Shown here: one piece after another, positions 35,478 to 44,580 of the stretch
Position numbering within the stretch: position 1 is the stretch's first letter
How the letters are laid out: every line of letters begins with the position of its first letter
Assembly: GCF_035581365.1 (NCBI RefSeq)
Contig: NZ_CP141590.1
Span: 682,001-746,000 of the forward strand
DNA from: Tsuneonella sp. CC-YZS046
GTDB taxonomy: Bacteria; Pseudomonadota; Alphaproteobacteria; Sphingomonadales; Sphingomonadaceae
Length of the DNA: 64,000 nucleotides
Direction of reading: 5' to 3'
Notes under the pieces: generated by a model
The model's database searches: none
What the model saw: only the letters and a program-made list of their open reading frames with translations
What the model was told of the DNA's origin: nothing
Translations under genes and position numbers: made by a program

Positions 35478-36415
35478 TCAAGACCAAGGTAGCAATCATC
35501 GGTTCCGGCAATATCGGCACCGACCTGATGATAAAGATCATGCGCTTGTCCAAGGTGCTCGAAATGGGCGCCTTCGTCGGCATCGACCCCGAATCGGACG
35601 GCTTGAAACGGGCCGAGCGGATGGGAGTGCCGATCACGGCCGAAGGGCTGGACGGCTTGCTGGCCATGCCGGAATTCGCGGACATACAGATCGTGTTCGA
35701 CGCCACCTCCGCCGGGGCGCACAAGCGCCATAGCGAGGCTTTGATCGCGGCCGGCAAGCGCGTGATCGATCTCACTCCGGCGGCTATCGGCCCCTATACG
35801 ATTCCCCCGGTCAATGGGGACGCGCATCTCGACGCGCCCAATGTCAACATGGTGACTTGCGGCGGGCAGGCGACGATTCCCATCGTCCATGCGATAGATC
35901 GGGTGGCGAAGGTCCGTTACGGGGAAATCGTCGCCTCGATCTCGTCGAAATCGGCCGGCCCCGGCACGCGCGCCAATATCGACGAATTTACCGAAACCAC
36001 CAGTCAGGCAATCGTGGAAGTGGGCGGAGCGGAGCGGGGCAAGGCGATCATCATCCTCAACCCTGCCGAACCGCCCTTAATCATGCGCGATACCGTCTAT
36101 TGCCTGTGCGATGACGGCGACCGCGATGCGATTGCTAGATCCGTCGAGGAGATGGTCGAGGAAGTTCGCAAATATGTGCCGGGCTATCGGCTCAAGCAGG
36201 CTGTGCAGTTCGAGCATATCGGTTCCAACAAGCCGCTGAGAATCCCCGAGATGGGCGGCGAATATACGGGCCTGAAAGTGACGGTGTTCCTCGAGGTGGA
36301 GGGCGCGGGCCATTACCTGCCGCCCTATGCCGGCAATCTCGACATCATGACCTCGGCCGCGCTGGCGACCGCCGAGCGGATCGCGCAGCGCATTCATGCA
36401 GGAGCCGCGGCATGA
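35474..36415 (+). CDS. acetaldehyde dehydrogenase (acylating)
   Basis: A 313-residue enzyme converting acetaldehyde, NAD and CoA to acetyl-CoA. It shows [15 protein letters not shown] (Rossmann) and [11 protein letters not shown] with the catalytic Cys, both hallmarks of the MhpF/DmpF/BphJ group. ATG 35474 overlaps the hydratase stop. It forms a channelling complex with the downstream aldolase in this family. Length is normal. Confidence 0.93.
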   Translation: MIKTKVAIIGSGNIGTDLMIKIMRLSKVLEMGAFVGIDPESDGLKRAERMGVPITAEGLDGLLAMPEFADIQIVFDATSAGAHKRHSEALIAAGKRVIDLTPAAIGPYTIPPVNGDAHLDAPNVNMVTCGGQATIPIVHAIDRVAKVRYGEIVASISSKSAGPGTRANIDEFTETTSQAIVEVGGAERGKAIIILNPAEPPLIMRDTVYCLCDDGDRDAIARSVEEMVEEVRKYVPGYRLKQAVQFEHIGSNKPLRIPEMGGEYTGLKVTVFLEVEGAGHYLPPYAGNLDIMTSAALATAERIAQRIHAGAAA

Positions 36416-37443
36416 CCGACCCCAAAGGCAAGCTCTATATCCAGGACGTCACTCTGCGCGATGGAATGCACGCCATCCGCCATCAATATGGGCTGGACCA
36501 TGTCCGGGCGATTGCCCGGGCGCTCGACCGGGCCGGAGTGGATGCGATCGAAGTGGCGCATGGCGACGGTCTGTCCGGCGGCAGCTTCAACTATGGCTTC
36601 GGGGCGCATACCGATTGGGACTGGATTGCCGCCGTTGCCGAGGTTCTGGAAAAGTCCGTTCTGACCACTTTGCTGATCCCGGGGATCGGCACAATCCACG
36701 ATCTCAAGCGGGCCTACGATCTCGGCGTGCGTTCGGTGCGGGTGGCGACCCATTGCACGGAGGCGGATGTCTCCAGGCAGCATATCGAATATGCCCGGGG
36801 GCTGGGCATGGATGTGTCGGGCTTCCTGATGATGAGCCACATGACTGCGCCGGATGCGCTGGCCCAGCAGGCGCTGCTGATGGAAAGGTATGGCGCCCAC
36901 TGCGTTTATGTGACCGATAGCGGCGGCGCCATGACGATGGATCAGTATGGTGCGCGGGTGCGGGCCTATGACCGGGTTCTCAAGCCCGAGACGCAGCGCG
37001 GCGTTCATGCCCACCACAATCTGTCGCTGGGCGTCGCCAATTCCATCGTTGCCGTCCAGAACGGAGCGATCCGGGTGGACGCCAGCCTTGCGGGCATGGG
37101 TGCGGGCGCCGGCAATGCGCCGCTGGAGGTGTTCATTGCCGCCGCCGATGTGCATGGCTGGGATCACGGCTGCGACCTGTTCGCCTTGATGGACGCAGCG
37201 GAAGAACTGGTCCGTCCGTTGCAGGACCGCCCGGTTCAGGTCGATCGCGAAACGCTGACTCTGGGTTATGCGGGCGTCTATTCCAGCTTCCTGCGCCATG
37301 CCGAGAAGGCCAGCGCGGAACATGGCATCGACACGCGCGAGATCCTCGTGGAGCTGGGACGCCGCCGCATGGTCGGCGGGCAGGAGGACATGATCGTCGA
37401 CGTGGCGCTGGATCTCGTGAAGAGCCGTTCGGAAAATGGCTGA
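36412..37443 (+). CDS. 4-hydroxy-2-oxovalerate aldolase
   Basis: A 343-residue HMGL-like TIM barrel (DmpG/BphI/MhpE group) that splits 4-hydroxy-2-oxovalerate into pyruvate and acetaldehyde. The N-terminal [16 protein letters not shown] holds the metal-binding Asp and catalytic Arg, and [14 protein letters not shown] carries the metal-binding His pair. It overlaps the dehydrogenase gene in ATGA, as expected for partner enzymes, and overlaps the next gene by 8 bp. Confidence 0.93.
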   Translation: MTDPKGKLYIQDVTLRDGMHAIRHQYGLDHVRAIARALDRAGVDAIEVAHGDGLSGGSFNYGFGAHTDWDWIAAVAEVLEKSVLTTLLIPGIGTIHDLKRAYDLGVRSVRVATHCTEADVSRQHIEYARGLGMDVSGFLMMSHMTAPDALAQQALLMERYGAHCVYVTDSGGAMTMDQYGARVRAYDRVLKPETQRGVHAHHNLSLGVANSIVAVQNGAIRVDASLAGMGAGAGNAPLEVFIAAADVHGWDHGCDLFALMDAAEELVRPLQDRPVQVDRETLTLGYAGVYSSFLRHAEKASAEHGIDTREILVELGRRRMVGGQEDMIVDVALDLVKSRSENG

Positions 37444-38095
37444 GCCGACAGCGGAGCAGCAGGCCATTGTCCAGCAGGCGGCCCGTGGATTGGGCCGGGC
37501 AGGGTTGGTCCATGCCTTTGGCCATGTCAGCCTGCGGCTGGATGCGGGCAGTTTTCTGGTGTGTGCCGCGCGCCCGCTGGAACTTGTCGGAGACTTGCCG
37601 GGGACTGTCTGCCCGGTGGACGGGCAACTGCCGGAAGGCGTGCTGGGCGAAGTTCGCATTCATCAGCGGATCTATGCGCGCCGGGCGGAGATCGGCGCGG
37701 TTTGCCGGATCATGCCGCCCGCGCTGATGGCGCTATCGACCCAGGGCGTCGTTCCACGCCCGCGCCACGGCATTGGCGCCTATTTCGACCGATTGCCGCT
37801 ATGGCCCGATCCGCGCCTGCTGCGCGACGATGCGGCGGCGGATGCATTGGTGGAAATGCTGGGCGATGCGCCGGCTATCGTGATGCGCGGCAACGGCGCG
37901 GTTGTCGCCGCCGAGACGATGCCGAAGGCCACGACGCTGGCCTGGTTCCTGGAAGATGCCGCGCGCGTCGAGCGGGATGTGCGGGCGATGGGCTTCGCGC
38001 CCGAAAGCGGCCTGCTCGATGCCGGGGAGACTGCCGCGCGGCAGGTCTGGGCCGGTCAGGTCGCGGAACGCATGTGGGATTGGCTGACGCGCTAG
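37436..38095 (+). CDS. class II aldolase/adducin-like protein, candidate decarboxylase
   Basis: A 219-residue class II aldolase-fold protein. In cumate-type pathways this family supplies the decarboxylase of the carboxylated ring-fission product (CmtD), and the operon position fits. [10 protein letters not shown] keeps the conserved Glu. The HxH zinc pair, expected where VCRIMPP stands, and the third His, where MRGNGAVV stands, are not seen by eye. So either it uses other ligands or it has lost metal. ATG 37436 overlaps the aldolase stop. Confidence 0.7.
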   Translation: MAEPTAEQQAIVQQAARGLGRAGLVHAFGHVSLRLDAGSFLVCAARPLELVGDLPGTVCPVDGQLPEGVLGEVRIHQRIYARRAEIGAVCRIMPPALMALSTQGVVPRPRHGIGAYFDRLPLWPDPRLLRDDAAADALVEMLGDAPAIVMRGNGAVVAAETMPKATTLAWFLEDAARVERDVRAMGFAPESGLLDAGETAARQVWAGQVAERMWDWLTR

Positions 38096-38134
38096 AAAGC
38101 AGGCATAAGCCTGCCGGGGAGTGAAAGGTCCCGT

Positions 38135-39349
38135 ATGCGCGAATCGCCGGATGTTTCCCTACCCGACCTTTGGGCGGCCAATGCCTGGCGGCCGATCTTT
38201 GCGAAACTGCGCGCGGAAAACCCTGTCAGCCATTGTCCGCGAAGCGCTTATGGCCCTTACTGGTCGATCGTGCGCCACAATGACGTGATCGACATAGAAA
38301 ATGATCCGGAGCGCTTCTCCTCGGCGTCTGAAAATGGCGGCATCGTGATTTCAGACACCCGGGCGGAGGGTGTGCAACTGGGCATGTTCATAGCCATGGA
38401 CGGCCCGGAACATGCGCGAAAAAGAAAGGTTGTTTCCCCCGCGTTCACTCCATCCGGCGTGAAAGGCATGGCGGGATCGCTGCGGCAACGCACTGGCGAG
38501 CTGCTCGACAGGCTTCCCGTAGGGCAGCGGCTGGATTGGGTTCGCAGCGTCTCGATTCCATTGACGACGGCGATGATCGCGACCTTGTTCGACTTCCCAT
38601 GGGAGGAACGGGACAAACTTTCGCTATGGTCGGACTGGGTCGCGAGGTTCGAAATCAGTGACGACACCCAACTGAACCTGGAGCGCGAGCGGCAGATGCT
38701 GGCGATGGCTGCCCGCTTCGGCGAGCTTTATCGGGTGCGGGGCGCCGCATCTGCGGGGGACGACCTGCTTTCCATAATGGCGCATTCGGACGCCTTTGGA
38801 GTGCTGGATCGCAAGGCATTCATGGGAGCCATCGCCCTGCTGCTGGTGGGCGGCAACGACACGACCCGCCATTCCATGTCCGGCCTGATCGAGCAGATCG
38901 ACCTGTTCCCCGAGGCGTGGGCGCGGGTCAAGGCCGACCCGGCCAGACTGGTTTCCGGCGCCGCGACCGAGACGATCCGCCTGCAGACTCCCCTTTCGCA
39001 TATGCGCCGCACTGCTACGCGCGATGTCGAACTGCACGGCAAGTCGATCCGCAAGGGCGACAAGGTGGTGCTGTGGTATAATTCCGGCAATCGCGACGAA
39101 GCGGTGTTTCCCGATGCGGATCGCTGGGACCCGGCGCGGGAGAACTCCCGTCGGCACCTGTCGTTCGGCCATGGCGTCCATCGCTGCCTGGGCGCGCGTC
39201 TGGCGGAATTGCAGGTCGCCAGGCTGGTCGAGGAAATGGCCAGGCGGAACATGGAAGTGAGGATCGTGGGCGAGCCGGAACGGCTGCCGTCCTGCTTCAT
39301 CAACGGGTTTGAGCGAATGCCGGTGGAGATCGCTCGCAAGCTCGATTGA
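38135..39349 (+). CDS. cytochrome P450, CYP153-like
   Basis: A 404-residue bacterial P450. The heme loop is SFGHGVHRCLGARLAE with Cys about residue 351; the I-helix has GGNDTTRHSMSG and the K-helix ETIRLQTP. Segments GPYWSIVRHNDV, MFIAMDGPEHARKRKVVSP and TTAMIATLFDFPWEERDKL closely follow the CYP153 terminal alkane/terpenoid hydroxylases. It starts 39 bp after the decarboxylase-like gene. A close paralog follows at 39467. It would hydroxylate an unactivated C-H bond. Confidence 0.9.
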   Translation: MRESPDVSLPDLWAANAWRPIFAKLRAENPVSHCPRSAYGPYWSIVRHNDVIDIENDPERFSSASENGGIVISDTRAEGVQLGMFIAMDGPEHARKRKVVSPAFTPSGVKGMAGSLRQRTGELLDRLPVGQRLDWVRSVSIPLTTAMIATLFDFPWEERDKLSLWSDWVARFEISDDTQLNLERERQMLAMAARFGELYRVRGAASAGDDLLSIMAHSDAFGVLDRKAFMGAIALLLVGGNDTTRHSMSGLIEQIDLFPEAWARVKADPARLVSGAATETIRLQTPLSHMRRTATRDVELHGKSIRKGDKVVLWYNSGNRDEAVFPDADRWDPARENSRRHLSFGHGVHRCLGARLAELQVARLVEEMARRNMEVRIVGEPERLPSCFINGFERMPVEIARKLD

Positions 39350-39466
39350 CCCGCTGTGAGCGGGCGTGCTCGATGAAAATACGTATCATATAAACGCAAA
39401 ATCTGGTATCTCGATTGGGATAAGCACAAGAAGGCTTATTCAATAATCGGGATAGAGGATTGAAAA

Positions 39467-40708
39467 ATGACCACAATCGATCTTGATCGAGAGGCTCTTG
39501 AGTCGCTCGACGTATCGCGCGCGGAACTGTGGCAGGCCAATGCATGGCGGCCGCTTTTCACGCGGCTCAGGGCGGAAGATCCGGTAAGCTATTGCCCTGA
39601 AAGTTTCTTCGGCCCGTATTGGTCGATCACCCGTTATGACGACATCGTCGCCGTGGAGTCGGACCCGGCGACATTCTCCTCGTCCTGGGAACATGGTGGC
39701 ATTGTCATTTTCGACATGCAGGACACGGGCGTCCAGCTTCGCATGTTCATTGCCATGGATGATCCGGAACATGCCGAGAAGCGCAAGGCGGTCGCCCCGG
39801 CCGTCACCCCTTCCGAGATCGCCAAGCTTACCGGCGCGTTGCGCCAGCGGACCGAGGATATTCTCGATGGATTGCCGGTCGGGGAGCCGTTCGACTGGGT
39901 CCATAATGTCTCGATCCCGCTGACGACCGCGATGATCGCCACCCTGTTCGATTTCCCATGGGAAGAGCGCGACAAGCTGCCGGAATGGTCGGACTGGGCG
40001 GCCAAGATCGACATTGGCCCCGATCCCGTGCTGAATGCGGAGCGGGAGCGCCATGTGTTCGAAATGGCGGCGCGCTTCAGGGAAATCTACGAGGAGCGCC
40101 GGGCCGCTCCGCCCAAGGCGGACCTGCTTTCCATGATGGCGCATTCCGATTCCTATGGCGATATGGACGAGCAGCGCTTCATCGGCGCGATCGCGCTGCT
40201 GCTGGTGGGCGGCAACGACACCACCCGCAATTCGATGTCCGGCCTGATCGATCAGATCAACAAGTTCCCCGATGCCTGGGCGCAAGTGAAATCCGATCCC
40301 GCCAGGCTGGCGTCGGGCGCGGCGACCGAGACGATCCGCCTGCAGACGCCGATCGCGCATATGCGCCGCACTGCGACTCGCGACGTTGAATTTCAGGGGA
40401 AGCAGGTCAGCAAGGGCGACAAGCTCGTGCTGTGGTATAATTCCGGCAATCGCGACGAAGCCGTGTTTCCCGATGCGGATCGCTGGAACCCGGCGCGGGA
40501 AAATTCCCGGCGGCATCTGTCGTTCGGCTACGGCATCCATCGCTGCCTGGGCGCGCGCCTAGCGGAATTGCAGGTCGCGACGCTGGTCGAGGAAATGGCC
40601 AGGCGGGACATGGAGGTGAAAATCGTGGGCGAGCCGGAACGGCTGCCGTCCTGCTTCACCAATGGCTTCGAGCATCTCCCGGTCACGGTGAGCCGCGGCG
40701 ATGGCTGA
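39467..40708 (+). CDS. cytochrome P450, CYP153-like (second copy)
   Basis: A 413-residue P450 strongly similar to the gene before it over the whole length. The heme loop is SFGYGIHRCLGARLAE with Cys about residue 360, and GGNDTTRNSMSG is the I-helix. ATG 39467 follows AGAGGATTG. Its stop overlaps a rubredoxin gene by 8 bp, which suggests that rubredoxin is its electron donor or is at least made with it. The 117-bp gap before it may hold its own promoter. Confidence 0.9.
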   Translation: MTTIDLDREALESLDVSRAELWQANAWRPLFTRLRAEDPVSYCPESFFGPYWSITRYDDIVAVESDPATFSSSWEHGGIVIFDMQDTGVQLRMFIAMDDPEHAEKRKAVAPAVTPSEIAKLTGALRQRTEDILDGLPVGEPFDWVHNVSIPLTTAMIATLFDFPWEERDKLPEWSDWAAKIDIGPDPVLNAERERHVFEMAARFREIYEERRAAPPKADLLSMMAHSDSYGDMDEQRFIGAIALLLVGGNDTTRNSMSGLIDQINKFPDAWAQVKSDPARLASGAATETIRLQTPIAHMRRTATRDVEFQGKQVSKGDKLVLWYNSGNRDEAVFPDADRWNPARENSRRHLSFGYGIHRCLGARLAELQVATLVEEMARRDMEVKIVGEPERLPSCFTNGFEHLPVTVSRGDG

Positions 40709-40880
40709 ACCGTTCCGCCGCTACAAATGCCTCAATTGCGGCTATGTCTATGACGAGGCGGAAGGCTGGCCCGAAGATGGCATTCCGGCGGGCACGCGCT
40801 GGGAAGACGTATCCGAGGACTGGATCTGCCCCGAATGCGGCTCCGAGAAGCGCGATTTCGACATGATCGACTGGGAATGA
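40701..40880 (+). CDS. rubredoxin
   Basis: A 59-residue iron protein with Cys10, Cys13, Cys43 and Cys46 in CLNCGYVYDEAEGWPEDG and WICPECGSEKRDF, the AlkG-type rubredoxin pattern. It starts inside the last codons of the second P450. Rubredoxins normally serve AlkB-type alkane hydroxylases; CYP153 enzymes normally use a 2Fe-2S ferredoxin, so this pairing is unusual. It may pass electrons to the P450s or to the membrane hydroxylase at 16738. Confidence 0.92.
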   Translation: MAEPFRRYKCLNCGYVYDEAEGWPEDGIPAGTRWEDVSEDWICPECGSEKRDFDMIDWE

Positions 40881-40885
40881 GGGAA

Positions 40886-40908
40886 GGGCTGGCTACGCGG
40901 GCCGGCCC
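40886..40908. terminator. hairpin between convergent genes
   Basis: GGGCTGGC (40886-40893) and GCCGGCCC (40901-40908) form an 8-bp stem with one G-T pair in the 40-bp gap between the rubredoxin and acyl-CoA dehydrogenase genes. A T-run is lacking on both strands. Confidence 0.35.
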
Positions 40909-40920
40909 CTCCTCATCCTA

Positions 40921-42063
40921 TCAGAGCGAACGGCCAATCAGTTCCTTCATGATTTCGGACGTGCCGCCATAAATCCGGCGTATGCGCGCATCGCGCCAGA
41001 CGCGGGCGATGGGATATTCGTTCATATAGCCCGCGCCGCCATGCAATTGCAGGGCCGCGTCGCAGGCTTCCCATTGCATCTCGGTGTGCCAGTATTTGGC
41101 GCAGGCCGCTTCCTCGATGGACAGTTCGCCCCTGATGTGGCGGGCAATCGCCCAGTCGAGATGCGACCAGCCCACCTGGAGCTTCGCCTTGAGATCGGCC
41201 AGGGTGAAGCGGGTGTTCTGGAAATCGAACACCTTCTTGCCGAATGCGTTGCGGTCCTTGGTGAAGCCGATGGCTTCGTCATAGGCGCGCTGGGCGGCCG
41301 CCTGCGAGCTGAGGGCGATGGACAGCCGTTCCTGCGCCAGTTCGCTGACCAGATAGATGAAGCCGCGATTGACTTCGCCGATCACATTGCTGGCGGGCAC
41401 ACGCACATCGTTGAAGAACAGCTCCGACGTGTCGGCCATCCATTGGCCCACCTTGTCCAGATTGCGCCCGCGCGCGAAGCCTTCGCGATCCGCCTCGATC
41501 AGGATCAGCGACGTGCCCTTGGCCCCCAGTTCCGGCTCCGTCTTGCAGACGGTGAGGACGATGTCGGCGTTCTGGCCGTTGGTGATGTAGGTCTTGGAAC
41601 CGTTGATGATGTAATCGTCGCCATCGCGGCGGGCGGTGGTGCGCACGCCCTGCAGATCGGAACCGGCGCCCGGTTCGGTCATGGCGATGGCGGTGATCGC
41701 CTCGCCCGTCACCATCTTCGGCAGCCAGCGCTGCTTTAGCTCCTCGCTGGCATAATGCAGCAGATAGGGCTGGGTGACGTCGTTATGCAGGGTGAAGGAA
41801 TCCGCCAGCGAGGCATAGGTCAGCTCTTCATTGACGATGGCGTTGAACGTGAAGTCCAGGCCCAGGCCGCCATATTCTTCCGGCATGTTGGGGCAGAGCA
41901 GGCCCGCCTCGCCGGCCTTCAGCCAGAATTCGCGGGGGAGCTGGCCGGCTTCCTCATATTCTTCGATATGCGGGGTCAGTTCGCGCGCGGCGAACTGGCG
42001 CACAGTCTCGCGGAAGGCGCGATGGTCTTCATTATACAGGCTGGAATCGTCACGCTGCAGCAT
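40921..42063 (-). CDS. acyl-CoA dehydrogenase
   Basis: A 380-residue flavoprotein that makes a 2,3-double bond in acyl-CoA and passes electrons to ETF. ITAIAMTEPGAGSDLQG and TYITNGQNADI are the flavin-binding blocks; YGGTSEIMKELIGRSL carries the catalytic Glu at the C-terminus. It is transcribed toward the rubredoxin gene. An isobutyryl-CoA or other short acyl-CoA substrate would fit the cluster but is not shown. Confidence 0.9.
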   Translation of the reverse strand: MLQRDDSSLYNEDHRAFRETVRQFAARELTPHIEEYEEAGQLPREFWLKAGEAGLLCPNMPEEYGGLGLDFTFNAIVNEELTYASLADSFTLHNDVTQPYLLHYASEELKQRWLPKMVTGEAITAIAMTEPGAGSDLQGVRTTARRDGDDYIINGSKTYITNGQNADIVLTVCKTEPELGAKGTSLILIEADREGFARGRNLDKVGQWMADTSELFFNDVRVPASNVIGEVNRGFIYLVSELAQERLSIALSSQAAAQRAYDEAIGFTKDRNAFGKKVFDFQNTRFTLADLKAKLQVGWSHLDWAIARHIRGELSIEEAACAKYWHTEMQWEACDAALQLHGGAGYMNEYPIARVWRDARIRRIYGGTSEIMKELIGRSL

Positions 42064-42334
42064 AGTCCGTCAGGCTCCCTTATGCAGGCGCTTATGGCAA
42101 GGTGAGGTGGGGCAAACAACAAAAAACGTAAGCAGGTTTACCAAAGCCAATTTCTATTCGGCTTCGTCCGTGGCGTGGGAACGTCACCCTGCCGCAGCCA
42201 GCCAAAAAACCCGTGCGGAGTCGGCTTGGCAGGCCCTGTCCCTGGCGATAGGGTTGCAATGATGACAGCGGGTCCCGAAGGCTCTATGCGCCGGGTCGAG
42301 ATTGTCGTTTGTGTGTACTGGAAATGGGGACCTG

Positions 42335-43042
42335 ATGAAGAAGCTCTATCCCAACGCCGCCGCCGCCCTCGATGGGGTTCTTCGCGACGGTATTCTTATC
42401 GCTGCGGGCGGTTTCGGCCTGTGCGGCATTCCCGAAAGGCTGCTCGACGCCATTCGCGACAGCGGCGTGAAGGATCTCACCTTCGCCAGCAACAATGCCG
42501 GTATCGACAATGAAGGCATCGGCAAGCTGCTGCGCACGAAGCAGGTGAAGAAGATGATCTCTTCCTATGTCGGCGAGAACAAGGAATTCGAGCGTCAGTA
42601 TCTTGCCGGCGAACTGGAGGTGGAATTCTGCCCCCAGGGCACGCTGGCTGAGCGCATGCGCGCCGGTGGCGCGGGCATCCCCGGCTTCTTCACCAAGACC
42701 GGCGTCGGCACGCAGGTGGCCGAAGGCAAGGAAGTGAAGAATTTCTATGGCCAGGATTACATTCTGGAACGCGGCATTTTTGCTGACCTGTCGATCGTGA
42801 AGGCCTGGAAGGCCGACGAAACCGGCAACCTCGTGTTCCGCAAGACGGCCCGCAATTTCAACGTGCCCGCTGCCACCTGCGGCAAGGTCTGCGTGGTGGA
42901 AGTGGAGGAGATCGTCCCGACCGGATCGCTCGACCCGGACAGCATCCACCTGCCAGGCGTCTATGTCCAGCGCGTGATCCTGGGCGCGCCCTATGACAAG
43001 AAGATTGAATTTCGTACCGTCCGTGAAAGGGAGGCCGCCTGA
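42335..43042 (+). CDS. 3-oxoacid CoA-transferase subunit A
   Basis: A 235-residue alpha subunit of a succinyl-CoA:3-oxoacid CoA-transferase. [16 protein letters not shown] and [13 protein letters not shown] are family blocks. ATG 42335 follows GGGGACC and was preferred to an upstream in-frame start at 42302. It overlaps the beta-subunit start by one base. The pair activates acetoacetate or another 3-oxoacid with succinyl-CoA. Neighbouring genes suggest use in 3-oxoacid catabolism. Confidence 0.92.
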   Translation: MKKLYPNAAAALDGVLRDGILIAAGGFGLCGIPERLLDAIRDSGVKDLTFASNNAGIDNEGIGKLLRTKQVKKMISSYVGENKEFERQYLAGELEVEFCPQGTLAERMRAGGAGIPGFFTKTGVGTQVAEGKEVKNFYGQDYILERGIFADLSIVKAWKADETGNLVFRKTARNFNVPAATCGKVCVVEVEEIVPTGSLDPDSIHLPGVYVQRVILGAPYDKKIEFRTVREREAA

Positions 43043-43701
43043 TGAGCACGCAAGAAACCATCGCCAAGGGCTGGACCCGCGACCAGATGGCCGCTCGCGC
43101 CGCCAAGGAATTGCAGGACGGCTTCTACGTCAATCTCGGCATCGGCATTCCCACCCTGGTGGCGAATCATATTCCGGCCGGGATCACGGTTACGCTCCAG
43201 TCCGAGAACGGGATGCTCGGCATCGGGCCGTTCCCCTATGACGATGAAGTCGATCCCGACCTCATCAACGCCGGCAAGCAGACCATCAGCGAGCTGCCGC
43301 AGTCGGCCTATTTCGACAGCGCCGCCAGCTTCGCGATGATCCGCGGCGGCCATATCGACCTGACCGTGCTGGGCGCCATGGAAGTGGCCGAGAACGGCGA
43401 CATCGCCAACTGGATGATCCCGGGCAAGATGATCAAGGGCATGGGCGGCGCGATGGATCTTGTTGCCGGCGTGAAGAAGATCATCGTGGTGATGGAGCAC
43501 ACCAGCAAGAACGGCGATCCCAAGTTCATCCCGGCCTGCACCCTGCCGCTCACCGGCAAGAACGTGGTCGACATGATCGTGACCGACCTGTGCGTGTTCC
43601 AGCGCCCCGACCACGACAGCCCGTTTAAGCTGATCGAGCTGGCCCCCGGCGTTACCGCCGAGGAAGTGGCCGCGAAGACCACGGCCCATTACGTCAGCTG
43701 A
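43042..43701 (+). CDS. 3-oxoacid CoA-transferase subunit B
   Basis: A 219-residue beta subunit. The catalytic Glu lies in [30 protein letters not shown] and [19 protein letters not shown] are further family blocks. It is directly coupled to subunit A, and the glutathione peroxidase gene begins 10 bp after it. Confidence 0.92.
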   Translation: MSTQETIAKGWTRDQMAARAAKELQDGFYVNLGIGIPTLVANHIPAGITVTLQSENGMLGIGPFPYDDEVDPDLINAGKQTISELPQSAYFDSAASFAMIRGGHIDLTVLGAMEVAENGDIANWMIPGKMIKGMGGAMDLVAGVKKIIVVMEHTSKNGDPKFIPACTLPLTGKNVVDMIVTDLCVFQRPDHDSPFKLIELAPGVTAEEVAAKTTAHYVS

Positions 43702-43711
43702 GGAGAAGGCA

Positions 43712-44257
43712 ATGGCCGAGCTTGCGGATATTCCGCTCAAGCGGATCGATGGCAGTGAGGACAGGCTGGCCAATCATGCCGGCAAGGTCCTGCTGGTGGT
43801 CAATGTCGCGTCGAAATGCGGCCTGACGCCCCAATATGAAGGGCTGGAAAAGCTGTATCGGCAATATCGCGATCGCGGTTTCGAGGTGCTGGGCTTCCCC
43901 GCCAATGATTTCGGGGCGCAGGAGCCGGGCACCCATGAGGAGATCGCGGAGTTCTGCTCGGTCAATTACAGCGTGTCCTTCCCCCTGTTCGCCAAGGCGG
44001 ATGTGACCGGGCCGGACAAGCAACCGCTTTATGCCGCGCTTACCTCCGCCGCGCCGGAAAAGAAGGGCGAGGCGGAGAGCTTCCGCGAGAAGCTGCGCGG
44101 ATATGGCATGACCCCGACCGAAGACCCTGAAGTGCTGTGGAATTTCGAGAAATTCATCATCGGCCGGGACGGCAGGGTTGCGGCCCGCTTCGCTCCCGCC
44201 ACGACCCCGGACGATCCGGAACTGGTCGGCGCGCTGGAAGCCGAACTGGCGAAATAA
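43712..44257 (+). CDS. glutathione peroxidase family protein
   Basis: A 181-residue thioredoxin-fold peroxidase reducing hydroperoxides. It has the Cys nucleophile in VASKCGLTPQYEGLEKLY, the Gln/Asn block FPANDFGAQEPG and WNFEKFIIGRDG near the end. The start follows GAGGAGAAGGCA. Such proteins usually use thioredoxin or glutathione. It may protect against peroxide from the oxygenases, but the link is only proximity. Confidence 0.9.
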   Translation: MAELADIPLKRIDGSEDRLANHAGKVLLVVNVASKCGLTPQYEGLEKLYRQYRDRGFEVLGFPANDFGAQEPGTHEEIAEFCSVNYSVSFPLFAKADVTGPDKQPLYAALTSAAPEKKGEAESFREKLRGYGMTPTEDPEVLWNFEKFIIGRDGRVAARFAPATTPDDPELVGALEAELAK

Positions 44258-44289
44258 GCGCCTCAGGCGTTTCTCTTTCGCACAAGAAC

Positions 44290-44327
44290 AAGGGGCGGGT
44301 CCGCGATGGCCCCACCCCTTTTCATTT
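44290..44327 (+). terminator. rho-independent-like terminator after glutathione peroxidase
   Basis: AAGGGGCGGG (44290-44299) and CCCACCCCTT (44311-44320) pair over 10 bp with one mismatch, followed by TTCATTTC. Confidence 0.7.
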
Positions 44328-44343
44328 CGGGCTTCAAGAGAAT

Positions 44344-44371
44344 GGCGGGAAGCGTTTGAACGCCTCCCGCC
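44344..44371 (-). terminator. hairpin after the isocitrate lyase operon
   Basis: GGCGGGA-A-GCGT and ACGC-C-TCCCGCC pair with one internal mismatch and a four-base loop, 27 bp after the 50-residue gene stop on the reverse strand. The T-tract is poor, so termination strength is uncertain. Confidence 0.4.
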
Positions 44372-44397
44372 CTTTCAATGCCTTGCGTTGCCGGTCC

Positions 44398-44550
44398 TCA
44401 GCCTACCCGCCCGAGGCGGTGGTAGAGGTTGGCGTATTTCGACGCTTCCGGATCGTCCTGCACCTCGCGCACATAGTAAGCGATGGCGTTGCGGATAAGC
44501 CGGAAGTCTTCGCTCGAAAAAACTGCGCGGGAACGTTGCGGTTCTGACAT
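44398..44550 (-). CDS. small protein encoded after isocitrate lyase (50 residues)
   Basis: A short gene with AAGGAG 8 bases before its ATG, 30 bp downstream of isocitrate lyase on the same strand. The product begins MSEPQRSRAVFSSEDFRL and has a helix with IRNAIAYYVREVQDDPEA. Charged, with no membrane segment. Good ribosome site, codon use like its neighbours and closeness to aceA support it as real. I know no function; regulation of the lyase is a guess. Confidence 0.68.
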   Translation of the reverse strand: MSEPQRSRAVFSSEDFRLIRNAIAYYVREVQDDPEASKYANLYHRLGRVG

Positions 44551-44580
44551 TGCTCTTGCTCCTTGAGCCGATTCGCTGCC

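Noticed and set aside
39350-39364. Hairpin CCCGCT-gtg-AGCGGG after the first P450
   Set aside because: Short stem, no T-run; the two P450 genes may still be cotranscribed, so a terminator call is not supported.
42064-42334. Gap of 271 bases searched for a small gene or RNA
   Set aside because: No frame with a ribosome site and no clear dyad; it probably holds only divergent promoters.
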